From a virus: a stretch of 64,000 bases of DNA. The position numbers and the translations under genes were made by a program. The stretch spans positions 1 to 64,000 of the IMG/VR virus record IMGVR_UViG_3300025646_000013, one strand, 5' to 3'. The notes beneath the pieces were generated by a model, which worked only from the letters and a program-made list of their open reading frames with translations, was not told the origin of the DNA and ran no database searches. Positions within the stretch are counted from its first letter, which is position 1. Each line of letters opens with the position of its first letter. Positions 46,001-56,800 of the stretch are shown in pieces.

Positions 46001-47886
46001 ATCCTATATTTGGATCTGTAAATCCATCTTCGTTAAATATTGAAATGTGATTAAACTCGGGACTTGCGGGACTATTTTCTGAAAAATAGTTTTTAACTAT
46101 AAAATCTTCTCTGTCTGAGTAGGAAAAGTTTTTATAAAATACAGATGGAGTTGCGTACTGATTGTGTGAATCTAGATGTATTTCATAGACCAAAGAAACA
46201 CCGCCATTTGTTGATGGCGATGCAGCGTCGGGATTATTTGCGTCTGGATCTGGAATTGTTTTTGTGTAATCGCCATAGTATTCGTAAAGTATTTTAATTG
46301 GAGCATAAACATCTTCATACGATGATACCTTAAAACCATCTGCCTTAAAATATCCTTCAAATGAAACAGTTGCAAAGGAATCATTATTTACGATAACCTG
46401 AACATCAGAAAGGTCTCCCACTCCCGGCTGAAAGTATTCTCCCATAGGAGTTGCAACATCATACTTGAAAGGAACAGTATTTATTCCTTCGTATTTTAGT
46501 CCTGCATAGTCCCAAATTCCTTCGTCCCAATTTATGTATCCAAAATTTGAAGGATAATTTTCGTTTATATTTTTAACAAAATTTACAAATTCTTTTTGCG
46601 GAACTCCATCAAAAGCAAAGTATGGAGTAGATGATTCTATGTCTTCAAGTTCAAGAATCTCAGGAGTTGCACCAAGATAGTTTGAATCTGGTGTTGCGCC
46701 ATAGGCTCTCCATATGTCTAGCTCTCTTCTTAGGGTTCTTTTTACGCCTTCTTTATCAACTGAAGGAATATTTTGATATACATCAAGTATTCTCTTTTTA
46801 TAATTTTCATTTGACTCTAGATAAAGCCTTCTAAGACCGACTCTTGCACCAAATTCATCAAATATATTAAAAAATAATAAAACTTTTTGATCAAAACTTT
46901 GACCGTCAATTGTTAAATTTTCAAATTTTTTAAGAGTTATAATTTGATTATCTGATATATTATGATAATAAATATAATCTGTTTTTTTATTTAAATAAAA
47001 GCTCTCTATAGAAGAAGACCTCGCCAATGGAACAGAATCTCCAAGAACTTCTATTGCTGCTGCTGGAGCGTTATAGGTTACGTATAGCCAATCAACCAAA
47101 TCTTCATCTGCAGTAGAAATATAAAAATTTATACTATTTAGATCTAGCTCGGCATCCAGTTCATCGAGATGCTCTCCAATTAAAGAATTGAGAAATTTTG
47201 CGCCAGTTGATATCGGTGTGGATAATTCTGGTGTTGCTTTTTCTAATGAATCTTCATAAAGAGCTGTCCAAGTTGGAAATCTAGAAAGTATTGTTCTTGA
47301 AGAATCAGAGAGAACAGGACTTGTTGGATCATGTATCAATACATTAACAAACAAAAGAAGACCGAGTGCCTCTACATCTTCTTCTTCTGTAAATATTTCT
47401 AGTTCTATCTTTACATATTTTTTACAATTATTTAAAAAAATAGCAGTAGAATTACTTGATATTTCAGACTTTAACCAAGGCCCACTATATTCATCTGACT
47501 CGTACATCTGCAGCGTGAAAGTCGGCTGTTCAGATCCACTATAATTTGTAAATTGACTTTTAAAAGAAATGATGTCTACTCTAGAAGAGTAGTCAATAAA
47601 TCTCAATAAATCTGGAGTAGCGTTATCGTAAACTACTTCTCCGTAATTGGTGACATAGACAGCATTTTCATCGAGTGGAGTTGCGTGAGTTCCAGAATAT
47701 GATGGAGATGTTTGTTCGGTTCCTACAAATGTAAAATCGCCTATTAGATTAAGGCCAGTAGCTGATCTTTTATAAGAAAAGTTTTTATAAAAGCTGTTAT
47801 TATATACGTTAATAGGATCAGAGGTCCAAATATTCCCGATTCTTGTTGAAGTCTCCGCTACGAAGACCTAACAAATAATTCTTCAT
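43074..47886 (-). CDS. Giant baseplate wedge-like protein, 1603 aa (+1 recoded near start)
   Basis: ATG 47886 is preceded by AAAAAGGATCAGAG. Sixteen codons on, CGG is recoded (N-G-NIWTSDPINVYNNS) and the frame stays open to 43074. The N-terminal third contains RFPTWTALYEDSLEKATP and SLIGEHLDELDAELDL, as in phage tail-protein-I/baseplate wedge families. The rest is Ig-like beta domains, including ETLVITTG and TYELKAAADKISIKANATDD. About twenty (A/S)TP tripeptides are scattered along it. Without the shift no start codon is near the first 80 coding residues. Confidence 0.82.
47836..47838 (-). other. CGG +1 recoding site (1603-aa protein)
   Basis: AAT-CGG-GAA in the zero frame, stop six codons later. 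Skipping C gives AAT-GGG-AAT. It is the only site followed by G and the one nearest a start codon (codon 17). Confidence 0.88.
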
Positions 47887-47903
47887 CTCTGATCCTTTTT
47901 AAC

Positions 47904-49160
47904 TTAATCTAACCAAATTGAATATTCAGATGTTACTCCATGCTCTGGATGAATATACATCAAATGCTGACATGGTCTGCTCATTGACGAAAAGAACTCT
48001 TGAGCATATGTATTGTGGCTTTCAGGGGAACCAGATATTCTTAGCATGGTGCTGCCTATCGTCATCTTAAATTGCTGATGATAATGACCCATAAAAACAT
48101 CATCAAAATGATCTGGTATTGCGCCGTCTTTCCAGCCCATTACCTTTTTATAGTAACCATGGTATGAAGTTGGTGAAGGTAATTGATCGCCGTGTATCAA
48201 CAGGCTGCTATAGCTGCCAACGCTGTCTACTGCGTACCAATTTCTTTCTCCGGCTCCATCTGGAATATTAAATGTGATTCTATCTTCTTTATCAAACATT
48301 AATTCAACTATTTTGTAAAGAAGTCTATCCATATTAGTTTCTGGATCATGCTGCTTTCTCATCTTACCCCCAACAGCACCGTGATTACCTATAACGCCAA
48401 CAACGTGAACATTCTTAAAGTTTTGCAATGCTGTACTTAGGAACTTTGACAAGATTCTTGGGCCATTTATACCAACCTGCCTATATAGTCCCGAGTCAAT
48501 TAAGTGAGCTTGACCAGGAAATATTTCTTCTCCCTCTACAATGTCGCCGAGCAGCCATACGTGCAGGCTGTCAACGTTGTGATCCATTCTTTGAATTTCT
48601 GTTATCTCAAGAAGCTTTTCTGTGTATTGTTCTATTCTTTTTTCTAATACGTCAGAATTATAATCAGGAGTTACTTTGCCCAACTGCCAATCAGCGAACA
48701 CAGCCACTGCTGTTTCAGGAGTCTTATGTTTGCTATTGTTCCTAAGAACTGGTTGCTTTATCTTGGGAATCTCAAAATTTGAAAAAACATCAAATGCTGC
48801 CTGGTAAGCTGCTACAACAGTTTCGTGCTGAACGTTTTTATGTTTTTCTACTAGTTTTGCTAGTCTTTTATTTTCTGATCTAAGAAAATCATTTCTAGAA
48901 TCCGCAACCATAGAAACCAAGGATGGATCTGCGGTATCGTACTCTTGATCTTCTGATATTCCAATAACTGATGATTGGCTATAAGAACCATCTTTTTCAT
49001 TGATGTATTCAATTATTTCATCTTCTGATATTTCTGTTACATTCAAATCTTCATCTAAAATGTCGCCTTTACCTATGTTTTCAAAGACAAGACTTTTGGC
49101 TTGGGAAACATTTGGAGCACGAACTATATATGTATTTGTGATAACAAAATTTTTACTCAT
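47904..49160 (-). CDS. Calcineurin-like metallophosphoesterase with N-terminal module
   Basis: 418 residues. Residues 1-60 repeat the module of the 64-aa protein at 21978-22172 (FVITNTYIVRAPNVSQAKSL). The enzyme core follows: VAVFADWQLGK, VWLLGDIVEGEE, VIGNHGAVGG, LLIHGDQLPS and FMGHYHQQF, i.e. the D, GD, GNH, H and GH-x-H metal ligands of calcineurin-like phosphoesterases. It lies between baseplate genes, but the function (nucleic-acid, nucleotide or phosphoprotein cleavage) is not evident. Confidence 0.82.
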   Translation of the reverse strand: MSKNFVITNTYIVRAPNVSQAKSLVFENIGKGDILDEDLNVTEISEDEIIEYINEKDGSYSQSSVIGISEDQEYDTADPSLVSMVADSRNDFLRSENKRLAKLVEKHKNVQHETVVAAYQAAFDVFSNFEIPKIKQPVLRNNSKHKTPETAVAVFADWQLGKVTPDYNSDVLEKRIEQYTEKLLEITEIQRMDHNVDSLHVWLLGDIVEGEEIFPGQAHLIDSGLYRQVGINGPRILSKFLSTALQNFKNVHVVGVIGNHGAVGGKMRKQHDPETNMDRLLYKIVELMFDKEDRITFNIPDGAGERNWYAVDSVGSYSSLLIHGDQLPSPTSYHGYYKKVMGWKDGAIPDHFDDVFMGHYHQQFKMTIGSTMLRISGSPESHNTYAQEFFSSMSRPCQHLMYIHPEHGVTSEYSIWLD

Positions 49161-49182
49161 TTAAATAAAACCTACTCTGTGA

Positions 49183-50352
49183 CTATGAATTGGATTGACC
49201 CATTATAACAGAATATATAGATACATTTCCAGCTGCGGGATAAACCTTGTCACTCGATGGAGTAAAGTCCATAAATGGCATTTCTTTTCCGTCGATATTG
49301 AACGAACTAATGACCACATTTCTTATGTAGTCAGAAGATTGCCTTATTTGTCTTTCTATTTCTGTTATAGAGATTGTGTCCCCTATTGTTAATGAATTTA
49401 AATATCTTTTAACAAACAAAGCTGCTTGATTTTTTATTCCAGCATTTAGTGTATCGCCAACTGCATTTGAAAGAGATATGGTTGCAGATACATTGACCGC
49501 CAATTTTTCTGCTATTCTAATATTAAACCTAACACCAGCTGGTCTCACAGAGCTTATTGCCGCTAGCACTACTTCTGGCATTTGTTTAATGCTTGATAGG
49601 TTTTCTGGAACAACAATAACATCACAGGACCCAACGCCATAGGAACTTTCTCTTATTCTAACATCCCTTACGCCCTTAACTGATAGAGCTGCAAATCGGA
49701 CCGACTCTGCTGTTCCAGCGGCCCTAGTCTTTATGGAGGATACTATTCTTCTTCTGTAATTGTCATCCGATTCAGAATTTATTGCTGAGTAAACTTCTTT
49801 TGGATTATTGCAGAAAATAACCACTCCTGGAGGAGCTATGAAATTGTGTGATGTTAAAGAATTCTTTGGCGCCACATAAGTATTGTCAGAAAAGTCTGCA
49901 ATAACTAATCCATAGGCTCTTGTTGATCCAGATGGAATAAGTACAGAATCATTTAATTTATACCTATACTGTCTTACGGAAAAATTGTCAACATTGGTTA
50001 GTATCATAGTGTCTTTCGGCACTGTTATGTCTTGACTATAGGGTTTCTGTATAAAGAATTCAATATTAAAAGACTGTCTTTCAATAGCTGCGGCGTCGGA
50101 AATTTGTTTTCTAACTATTCCATAAAGCTCACCTATCAAATCAAGATTTCTACCAGATGCTGTAGAAAGTGCACCTTGTCTTAAGCTGAAATTTAAAGAA
50201 GAATACAAATCTGATATCTCTGTACTTATCGCTTCGGCAAAAGCTCTTGCTATTGAGCCAGGATAGACTGCTGTTATTCCAGCGTCCTTTTCTAAAGAAT
50301 TTAAAATAGAAGTAAGTATTTCTTCTTTTTGTCTTGTTCCATATATAGGCAT
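49183..50352 (-). CDS. Baseplate J-like protein
   Basis: 389 residues. VYPGSIARAFAEAISTEISD, GRNLDLIGELYGI and an internal KTRAAGTAESVRFAAL...GVRDVRIRESSYGVG, followed by RPAGVRFNIRIA, are the Baseplate_J (P2 gpJ/T4 gp6) landmarks. It forms the wedge ring of the contractile-tail baseplate. It lies 1 base after the gp25-like gene, as in many myoviruses. Confidence 0.88.
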   Translation of the reverse strand: MPIYGTRQKEEILTSILNSLEKDAGITAVYPGSIARAFAEAISTEISDLYSSLNFSLRQGALSTASGRNLDLIGELYGIVRKQISDAAAIERQSFNIEFFIQKPYSQDITVPKDTMILTNVDNFSVRQYRYKLNDSVLIPSGSTRAYGLVIADFSDNTYVAPKNSLTSHNFIAPPGVVIFCNNPKEVYSAINSESDDNYRRRIVSSIKTRAAGTAESVRFAALSVKGVRDVRIRESSYGVGSCDVIVVPENLSSIKQMPEVVLAAISSVRPAGVRFNIRIAEKLAVNVSATISLSNAVGDTLNAGIKNQAALFVKRYLNSLTIGDTISITEIERQIRQSSDYIRNVVISSFNIDGKEMPFMDFTPSSDKVYPAAGNVSIYSVIMGQSNS

Positions 50353-50353
50353 A

Positions 50354-50734
50354 TTATGCTCCTAGGTCCTGAGATACAGAAAGAACCACTGGCTCATTAG
50401 TATCTGTTATAATGTGAACGTCAAACCTTATAGTATCTGGTCCAGTTGGAATTGCTTCTATTTGTATATTTCTTCCCCTGAAAACATCTTCTTTTTCAAG
50501 TGCGGCTCTTATCAACCTCTTGCCAAAATCTCCAGTTTCTTTTGATTGCGGCATTCCGTATAGCACTGAAAGGTCTGTGCCAAGAGATGGATAAATGTAA
50601 AAATCTCCAGGCTCAGTCATTAGTCTTAGATAAACCTGTTGTATATCATCTTGAAGACTAGAAGTAGTTCTGGCAATATCTTTATTTCCGTTTACCAGTA
50701 TATCTCCTGTCATTGTAAAATATAAATCAGACAT
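50354..50734 (-). CDS. gp25/gpW-like baseplate wedge protein
   Basis: 126 residues. ARTTSSLQDDIQQVYLRLMT, EPGDFYIYPSLGTDLSVLYG and RGRNIQIEAIPTGPDTIRFD are the order seen in gp25/lysozyme-like baseplate proteins: E-P-G-x-x.. and the helix that docks on the sheath. Its place next to baseplate J supports it. Confidence 0.8.
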   Translation of the reverse strand: MSDLYFTMTGDILVNGNKDIARTTSSLQDDIQQVYLRLMTEPGDFYIYPSLGTDLSVLYGMPQSKETGDFGKRLIRAALEKEDVFRGRNIQIEAIPTGPDTIRFDVHIITDTNEPVVLSVSQDLGA

Positions 50735-51368
50735 TTTTTATCTCATCAGCCTTAGATTTTGCTTGTGCAAAGGTAGATCCCTGCTTTATTAATTCCACCA
50801 AATATTCAATATATTCCTTAGAATGCTCTGACAGTATGTTCTGAACAAGCATAACTTCTTGTTCGGAAAGCCCTTCTGTTGGAATTAAAGAATTATATGT
50901 TTGACTAGTATCTGGCCCTTGGGGCGCAAATTGATAATCACCTTTTATAGTAACGGCTTTTTGCTCTTCTGATTCTTCTAAGGTCTTTAGTTTAGCTAAA
51001 TAATGTTGTGCATCATTTTGGGCCGTATGTATTGATTTTGGGTCCACTTTAACTAATGTTGGCTGAGAATAGTCAATAGCTGAATAATTAAAATTAAAAT
51101 TATTCCATCTTAATCCTGTTTCTGAGCAGAACATCCTAATTTTATCAGCAAATAAAGATATGGATCTGCCTGTTCCACTTATAACTATACCAACTCCCGG
51201 AGCTGCAAATATCTCTATGTCTCCATCGTCGTTTAATCTTAAGAAAGAATTATTATCTGGATGATTGAATCCAACTTCTCTTCTGGAAAACTCATTTCTT
51301 CTCTTAAGTTCTCCGGCTACAGAAAAGTTTTTTTCTGGCTCTACTGATTCTGTATATAGATTAGACAT
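50727..51368 (-). CDS. Baseplate-region hypothetical protein, 213 aa
   Basis: Not recognised. A beta-rich centre (DGDIEIFAAPGVGIVISG, SISLFADKIRMF) and a helical C-terminus (LSEQEVMLVQNILSEHSKEY). It lies between the OB-fold spike-like and gp25-like genes and overlaps the latter by 8 bases, so it is most likely a hub or spike partner. Confidence 0.55.
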   Translation of the reverse strand: MSNLYTESVEPEKNFSVAGELKRRNEFSRREVGFNHPDNNSFLRLNDDGDIEIFAAPGVGIVISGTGRSISLFADKIRMFCSETGLRWNNFNFNYSAIDYSQPTLVKVDPKSIHTAQNDAQHYLAKLKTLEESEEQKAVTIKGDYQFAPQGPDTSQTYNSLIPTEGLSEQEVMLVQNILSEHSKEYIEYLVELIKQGSTFAQAKSKADEIKNV

Positions 51369-51370
51369 AA

Positions 51371-51739
51371 TTACCTGGCCATAAATTTCGGAACACCTGT
51401 ATTGACACTGTAATTATACATGTAATTTGAACTAAATTGCGGCTCGTCAAAGTACATAATAACATACGCAAATCTTTCGTTATCATCTCTAAAGCCCACT
51501 AAGCATCTTGTTCCTGGATTCGGTGCAACAGTTTGTATTCCAGGAGTTGAAGGACAGGGGACATTATTTAGTGTGTTTCCAATTTGACCAGAATATTGAT
51601 CATCTAAAATTATAGAAGCGGTATTGGTTTCTACATTAAAAGACATGATTACACCTGGCCTTGTTTTGGCCTGACGCATTCTAGATTGATCTATTTGATT
51701 TTGAATTTTATTATCAAATTTTGGATACTTACTTGGCAT
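51371..51739 (-). CDS. Baseplate spike OB-fold-like protein (gpV-like)
   Basis: 122 residues. RPGVIMSFNVETNTASIILD and GQIGNTLNNVPCPSTPGIQ... TRCLVGFRDDNERFAYVIMY follow the five-strand OB barrel of gp5-N/gpV baseplate spike proteins. Genomic position (just before the gp25 and J genes) agrees. There is no C-terminal needle part, so the spike tip would be another protein. Confidence 0.65.
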   Translation of the reverse strand: MPSKYPKFDNKIQNQIDQSRMRQAKTRPGVIMSFNVETNTASIILDDQYSGQIGNTLNNVPCPSTPGIQTVAPNPGTRCLVGFRDDNERFAYVIMYFDEPQFSSNYMYNYSVNTGVPKFMAR

Positions 51740-51750
51740 GCTTTTACCTC

Positions 51751-53839
51751 TTACTCAAATACAGCTAAATACTTAGTGCCATTAAACCAATTTTCTAAAA
51801 ATGTTTTTCCATTTTTTTCTACTTCCTTTGAATCCTGGTTAAGTGTATTGGATTTTCGTGATTTGGCTTTGACTTTTTGCATTATCCAATCTCTCAATGT
51901 TCCTTCTGATTTGTTAGTCATTTTTTGATATACGGAAAGAACATCTTCAAATTGCATATTTGAGTAGTTAGTACTGGATATAAATCCATATTTTAGATAA
52001 TTATCACCCCATGGTTCTATCGGCAAATCTTGTACTGGTTGCTTAAAATTAAATCTATTTATTTTACTTCTTAATAAATAAACTTGATTTGTTAAATTCC
52101 AAAGTCTTTTATCAAATTTATCAATACCAAACCCTGGTTGACCAGAAGCGCACCTAGCATTAATTTCTGCGTCTATAGAACTTTCTGGAATATCTTGCTT
52201 ATCTGGAAGAGCCAATTTCCAGTATTGTGTTTGAAATTTTTCAGGAAGAAGAAGTTGACAATTTGCCGATCCTCCGTCTTTTATTGCTGTAGATATTTGC
52301 CATAAACCTATAGCGCCCCATTTTTCTTGAACTATGTAAAGTTTTCTCTGAGATTCTCTATTGGCCAATCCAACAAAAATAGCTGCCGCTTCTGGAGTAA
52401 ACAAGCCGACATTTACAAGTGCATTAAAAATATCTTCTGGAGATATTTGTTGAGAATTATTAGTATAATCTTTTGTTAATAAATTTGTTGAAGAAATTCT
52501 TCTTGTTCTTAAAAAAGAATCTTGATATTCAATTCCATTTTCATTTGATTCAGATGAAGAATTGGAAGAAGCGCTAGTCAAAGATCCTTGTCCATTGTAG
52601 ATGCCGCCTCTAGCTGGAGAAAAACTTACATGTATATGATCATCATGACCAGAAAAATCTCTTTTAAGTTTTACATATTTTAAATTTGTATACTTTGTAT
52701 CTAAAGATGTAGTTTTTGGCGTATATGTATCATACGAAGCGTCTACAAATTTAGCTGATACACAAATAAAATCTGGAATAAGGTGCAGCGGCATTGCGTT
52801 AAGTTTTGCTAAAAACAAATTAAGTTGATATTGATAACCCTCTTTAGTTGTTATCTTGTTCAAATTTTTTTCATATTTTCTTTCGGTTGAATGATTAACC
52901 GGAAGAATTGAGGAAAAATCAAAAGCCCTACCAAATGCGTGATCTGTTATAGTGTTTGATGGTGCTCCAGAAGATTTTGGCGTATCGTTTTGCCTTTGAG
53001 TGCCAAAACCTCCAGTTAATTTTAGTGCTGGACCATAAGAATCAGACAAAAGAACTAACAAAAATTCTATTAAAGAAGCTGATATATACGCTTTTTGAGA
53101 GGGTGCTGTAACAATATCTTCGGATATTTTTCTTTCTATTACGTCTTTTGCTCCGCGGCACAGTTGAGCTAGTGTTATAGAACACTTCAGTATTTGAGTC
53201 TCTTATATCAAATTCAAACCCATTTTTAAGTATGCCTTTATCGACTGCTGAAATATTTAACTTTGATGCTAACAACTCTGCTCTATTTAAATACCAAGTT
53301 TTTTCTTGAGCGGTCATATCTTTATCAAGAGCTATTGGCCTTACACCTGCTCCAACAAAACCAGAAGAACCGGCGTAGTCAACTGATCCATGCGCCAAAC
53401 CCTCTACTGATGTTGTCTCTGGAGAATATCCGCTTCCATATTTCATCATTAAATTTTCGCTAAATGAATCAACAAGACCAGCTGACCCCTGCAAACCAAT
53501 TCCACTTCTGGCAAAAATATTTAATGCTAAAGAAGCGGAGTCCACATTTGGATCATTAGTAATTTTATTTTCTAAAAGTGTATTTGATAAGCTGTTTAAA
53601 TTTTCTCTAGCTATATTCATTCTATAAAGATTCCCATAAAGAGTATTTCCCAATAACTCTTTTCCAGAAGCAGCAGATATTAAGTCTACGCTTGTTAGGG
53701 TTTGACCTTGATACCCTCTATCGGCCAAAGATGTTTTATTAAATGGCTGGCTATTTTTTGGATTAATATTTTTAACTATACTCTTAGTTAAAGAAGCGGA
53801 GTCGTTTAGGTTTTCTGGCGTAAAATCATAATAAGACAT
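51751..53839 (-). CDS. Tail-associated cell-wall hydrolase: M15-like peptidase + transglycosylase (+1 recoded)
   Basis: 695 residues. The N-terminal region (1-228) is of tail type. CGG at codon 229 then gives VP-G-AKDVIERKI and leads into an M15-type zinc peptidase: TITDHAFGRAFDF (H, D) and HDDHIHVSF. After a Ser/Asn linker comes a lysozyme-like transglycosylase: FVGLANRESQRK with the catalytic Glu and WGAIGLWQIS. It would cut peptide and glycan bonds while the tail penetrates the wall. Without the shift the enzymatic half is lost after 266 residues. Confidence 0.82.
53153..53155 (-). other. CGG +1 recoding site (tail hydrolase)
   Basis: CCG-CGG-AGC in the zero frame. Skipping C gives CCG-GGA-GCA, and the frame is open for the next 467 codons through both hydrolase domains. 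Confidence 0.9.
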
Positions 53840-53841
53840 TT

Positions 53842-56800
53842 TTAATTTTCACCTACCTTGGTTGGAATTCCCAACGAATCTACTGCATTATTGACTGAGT
53901 TTGATTCTGTCAACAGATCTTTTGCGTACACGCTGGCCAAATTATTAATGACCAATTCCCAATTAAGAGTATACGGAGTGCCATCATCATAGTACTCGTC
54001 CCATAGAACTAATGGCCATTTTGAGGCGGAGGAATATAACTCTTCTAGAATCTTCATCTCAACCATATTTGAGTATATTTTTTGAGCCGTTATAGTATTA
54101 AGGAATCCGCCGTCTATTACTCCGACACTATGATCAACATTTGTCAAAGAATCTACCTGTCCGTAAACTTTTTCGTATACCTGATTTACGGCAAATATAG
54201 ATCCATATAAACTGTCTTTAAATTCTTTTTTAATTTTATCATAATCTAAATTATTTTTAATAAATATATTAAGTACAAAACTCTTTATATTAGATAGATT
54301 AGTTGAAGATGTTTTATAGAAAATAGTTGCCAAAGTTCTTCCAAAAAGTTCTTTTAGATAGTTATTCTCTGTATTTGTTTCTGATCCAGGAGCAAAAGTT
54401 TCTTCACTAGAATCTGCAGATAGATTTCCATTGGCGTCTTGCTTAATTCTCAACAAAAAGATCTTGTCAGTTAGTGCGTTTGCAGTAAATGTCGTAGCCT
54501 TATAACCGGGAGATTGCTTGTCTATAATCGTTGCTAACACCTCTGTATAATTATCATCTTTGGGATCTCCATATTGAGGTGTTATCATGGCTTGTTCTGG
54601 TGCGTTTATGCCATCAAAACGAACATCAAACTTCTTGCCACTAATTATATCTACAACGGCTATAGTGTCTGCGTCTTTAATTCCACTCTTTTTAGCTCCA
54701 GCTGATGAGGTTGATGAGCTAATTGGCAAACCTTCTGATGTGTCAAGTTTGCACAAAACCTTAAAGAAAGGTTCAAATGTAGTTTTTTCTGGACCAAGAT
54801 TTGACAAGCCCAATACTTTCGAATGCACTAGTGCATTTTCATAACTTATATATCTTACTAGTTCTTTTATTTCAACTTCATTCCAGCCAAGACTCTTAAA
54901 TAAATCATCACTTCTAATATAGGCGTGTCCATCTGCCGTTCTTGCCCTTCTTCTTACCCCAAGTATTCCAGGAAGAAGAGCCTTTGAATGATATCTTCCA
55001 ACTACCATTCCCTGATTGTATGATAAGCCGCCGTCCATTGGTTGACCATTTTTATTTAAATACTGAACGTAGGCACCGTGTTGATCTAAAAGATTATCTC
55101 TTACCCATCTCCAGCCCTTCCATAGAAGCTGACCAAATAGTCCAGCTGTTGGTATGGCTACGGCTGCGGCGGCTATTCCAGTAGTGCCAGCTATTGCTGC
55201 CGCACCAACGCCAACACCAGCAGATCCTGTTATTCCACCTATAAATGATGCAATGCCGACAGCTCCGTTATTTCCGTTGATTTGAGCTTGTTTTCTAACC
55301 TCCTCAGTAAACGAAGGTTCTTCAGAAAAAGAATCGTAAGTCATGGACGCTACAACGTCTTTTACTAGAGCCGAAGCGCCGTGTGTAAATTTAAGTCCTC
55401 CGCATCATCTGTGCGTTGAGATTATCTGCTAGCCTATCTATAGAAATATTTCCTCCTGCAGATATTCCAGAATTGTTTGCCCTCACAGAATCTAAGAATA
55501 GTCTCGTATCGTTTCTTATTGCCTGAGTATTCATCCATGAATCTAGCCAAGAAGTCATAAACCATCTTGCCGGATCATTAACAGTAACTAAGGCATTCGG
55601 CGTTATTGACGTTATATATCCAAGCTCTGAAGTAAAATGATGAATTACTTGCTCAACTTCAAATATTCCGTACATTCTCTCGTATACGTCTGCTATGTAA
55701 ACAAGGTCATGTGGCCTTATATCTCCATTGCCAACTATGAGTAATTCTCCGCCATATATATCTTTAACATTTTCTTTAAGATGAGAAAGTGCTATTCTTT
55801 TAGCGGCTAGTTCATCTGGGCTTCCAGTAACATTTTTTACAATTCCTCTTGTAGTTTCAAATGGATGCAAAAGTGGATGTAAGAATCCAAAAAATCCTTC
55901 TCCGACAGGATTATCAAAATATATTCCTGTTTCAACAGTTGTTTCATTCATTCTTTCCGGTGACGCTCCTTTATCAAGCGCAACTGTTACCGGATATTTT
56001 CCATCCGAAACCGCTGTTATTACGGTTGAAACATCGTTATTTGTTTCTCTAATCTGATTAGAAAGTATGTGGCTAAATGAACTTAGATAGTGTATTCTTT
56101 GGAATGGCTCTCTAACTTCTATAACTGGCTCACCGTACTCTCTGGTGAAAGGATTATCAACTGATCTCAATAGAGATCCTGGCCTACCTAACTTATAATA
56201 AATAGAATCATTTAATGCCTTGTTTAATATATTTGCTTGCCTACCAAGCTGACCAGCTTCAGATATTCCATATCCTGCTTGCATCATATTTAGCTTGAAT
56301 GTTTGAAGCAATCCAGTTAGAGCGCTGCCCATTGCCGAGAATATAACTCCAACATTTCTATCCCAAAAGTTGTCTACATTAGAAATTGCTTTAGATACTA
56401 AGTTTGTTGCACTACTGCCTTCTCCTCTATTGTTGTAAAGAAGCTGCATAAATTTCTTTTTATCTTTTGCATAAGTATTATTTGGATTTATGAAAGCAGC
56501 AAATATCTTATCTACTGCTTTAAAATCCCACTGCTCATCTTTACTGCGGAATAAGCCGACTTTTCTTGATGGCTTAAGCACTAGCCAGGCCCTTGCGTAA
56601 GGATCTTGCCACATAACCTGCCTAAATATACCAACTAGTGTCAAGAACAATTGTCTTGGAGTTTTTATTAATTCGCCGTTTACCTCAGAACCTCGGACGT
56701 TTTCCTCTTCCCCTAATTCTTGCCTAAGAAAACTATCATTATATACTAAAAAGTTTTCTCTAAATTTTGTTATTTTATTTTTAACTAATTCATTGAAATA

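Noticed and set aside
47607-47886. Non-coding spacer before the 1510-residue frame
   Set aside because: The stretch is fully open in the downstream frame, has coding composition and joins through CGG to an ATG with a good ribosome-binding site.
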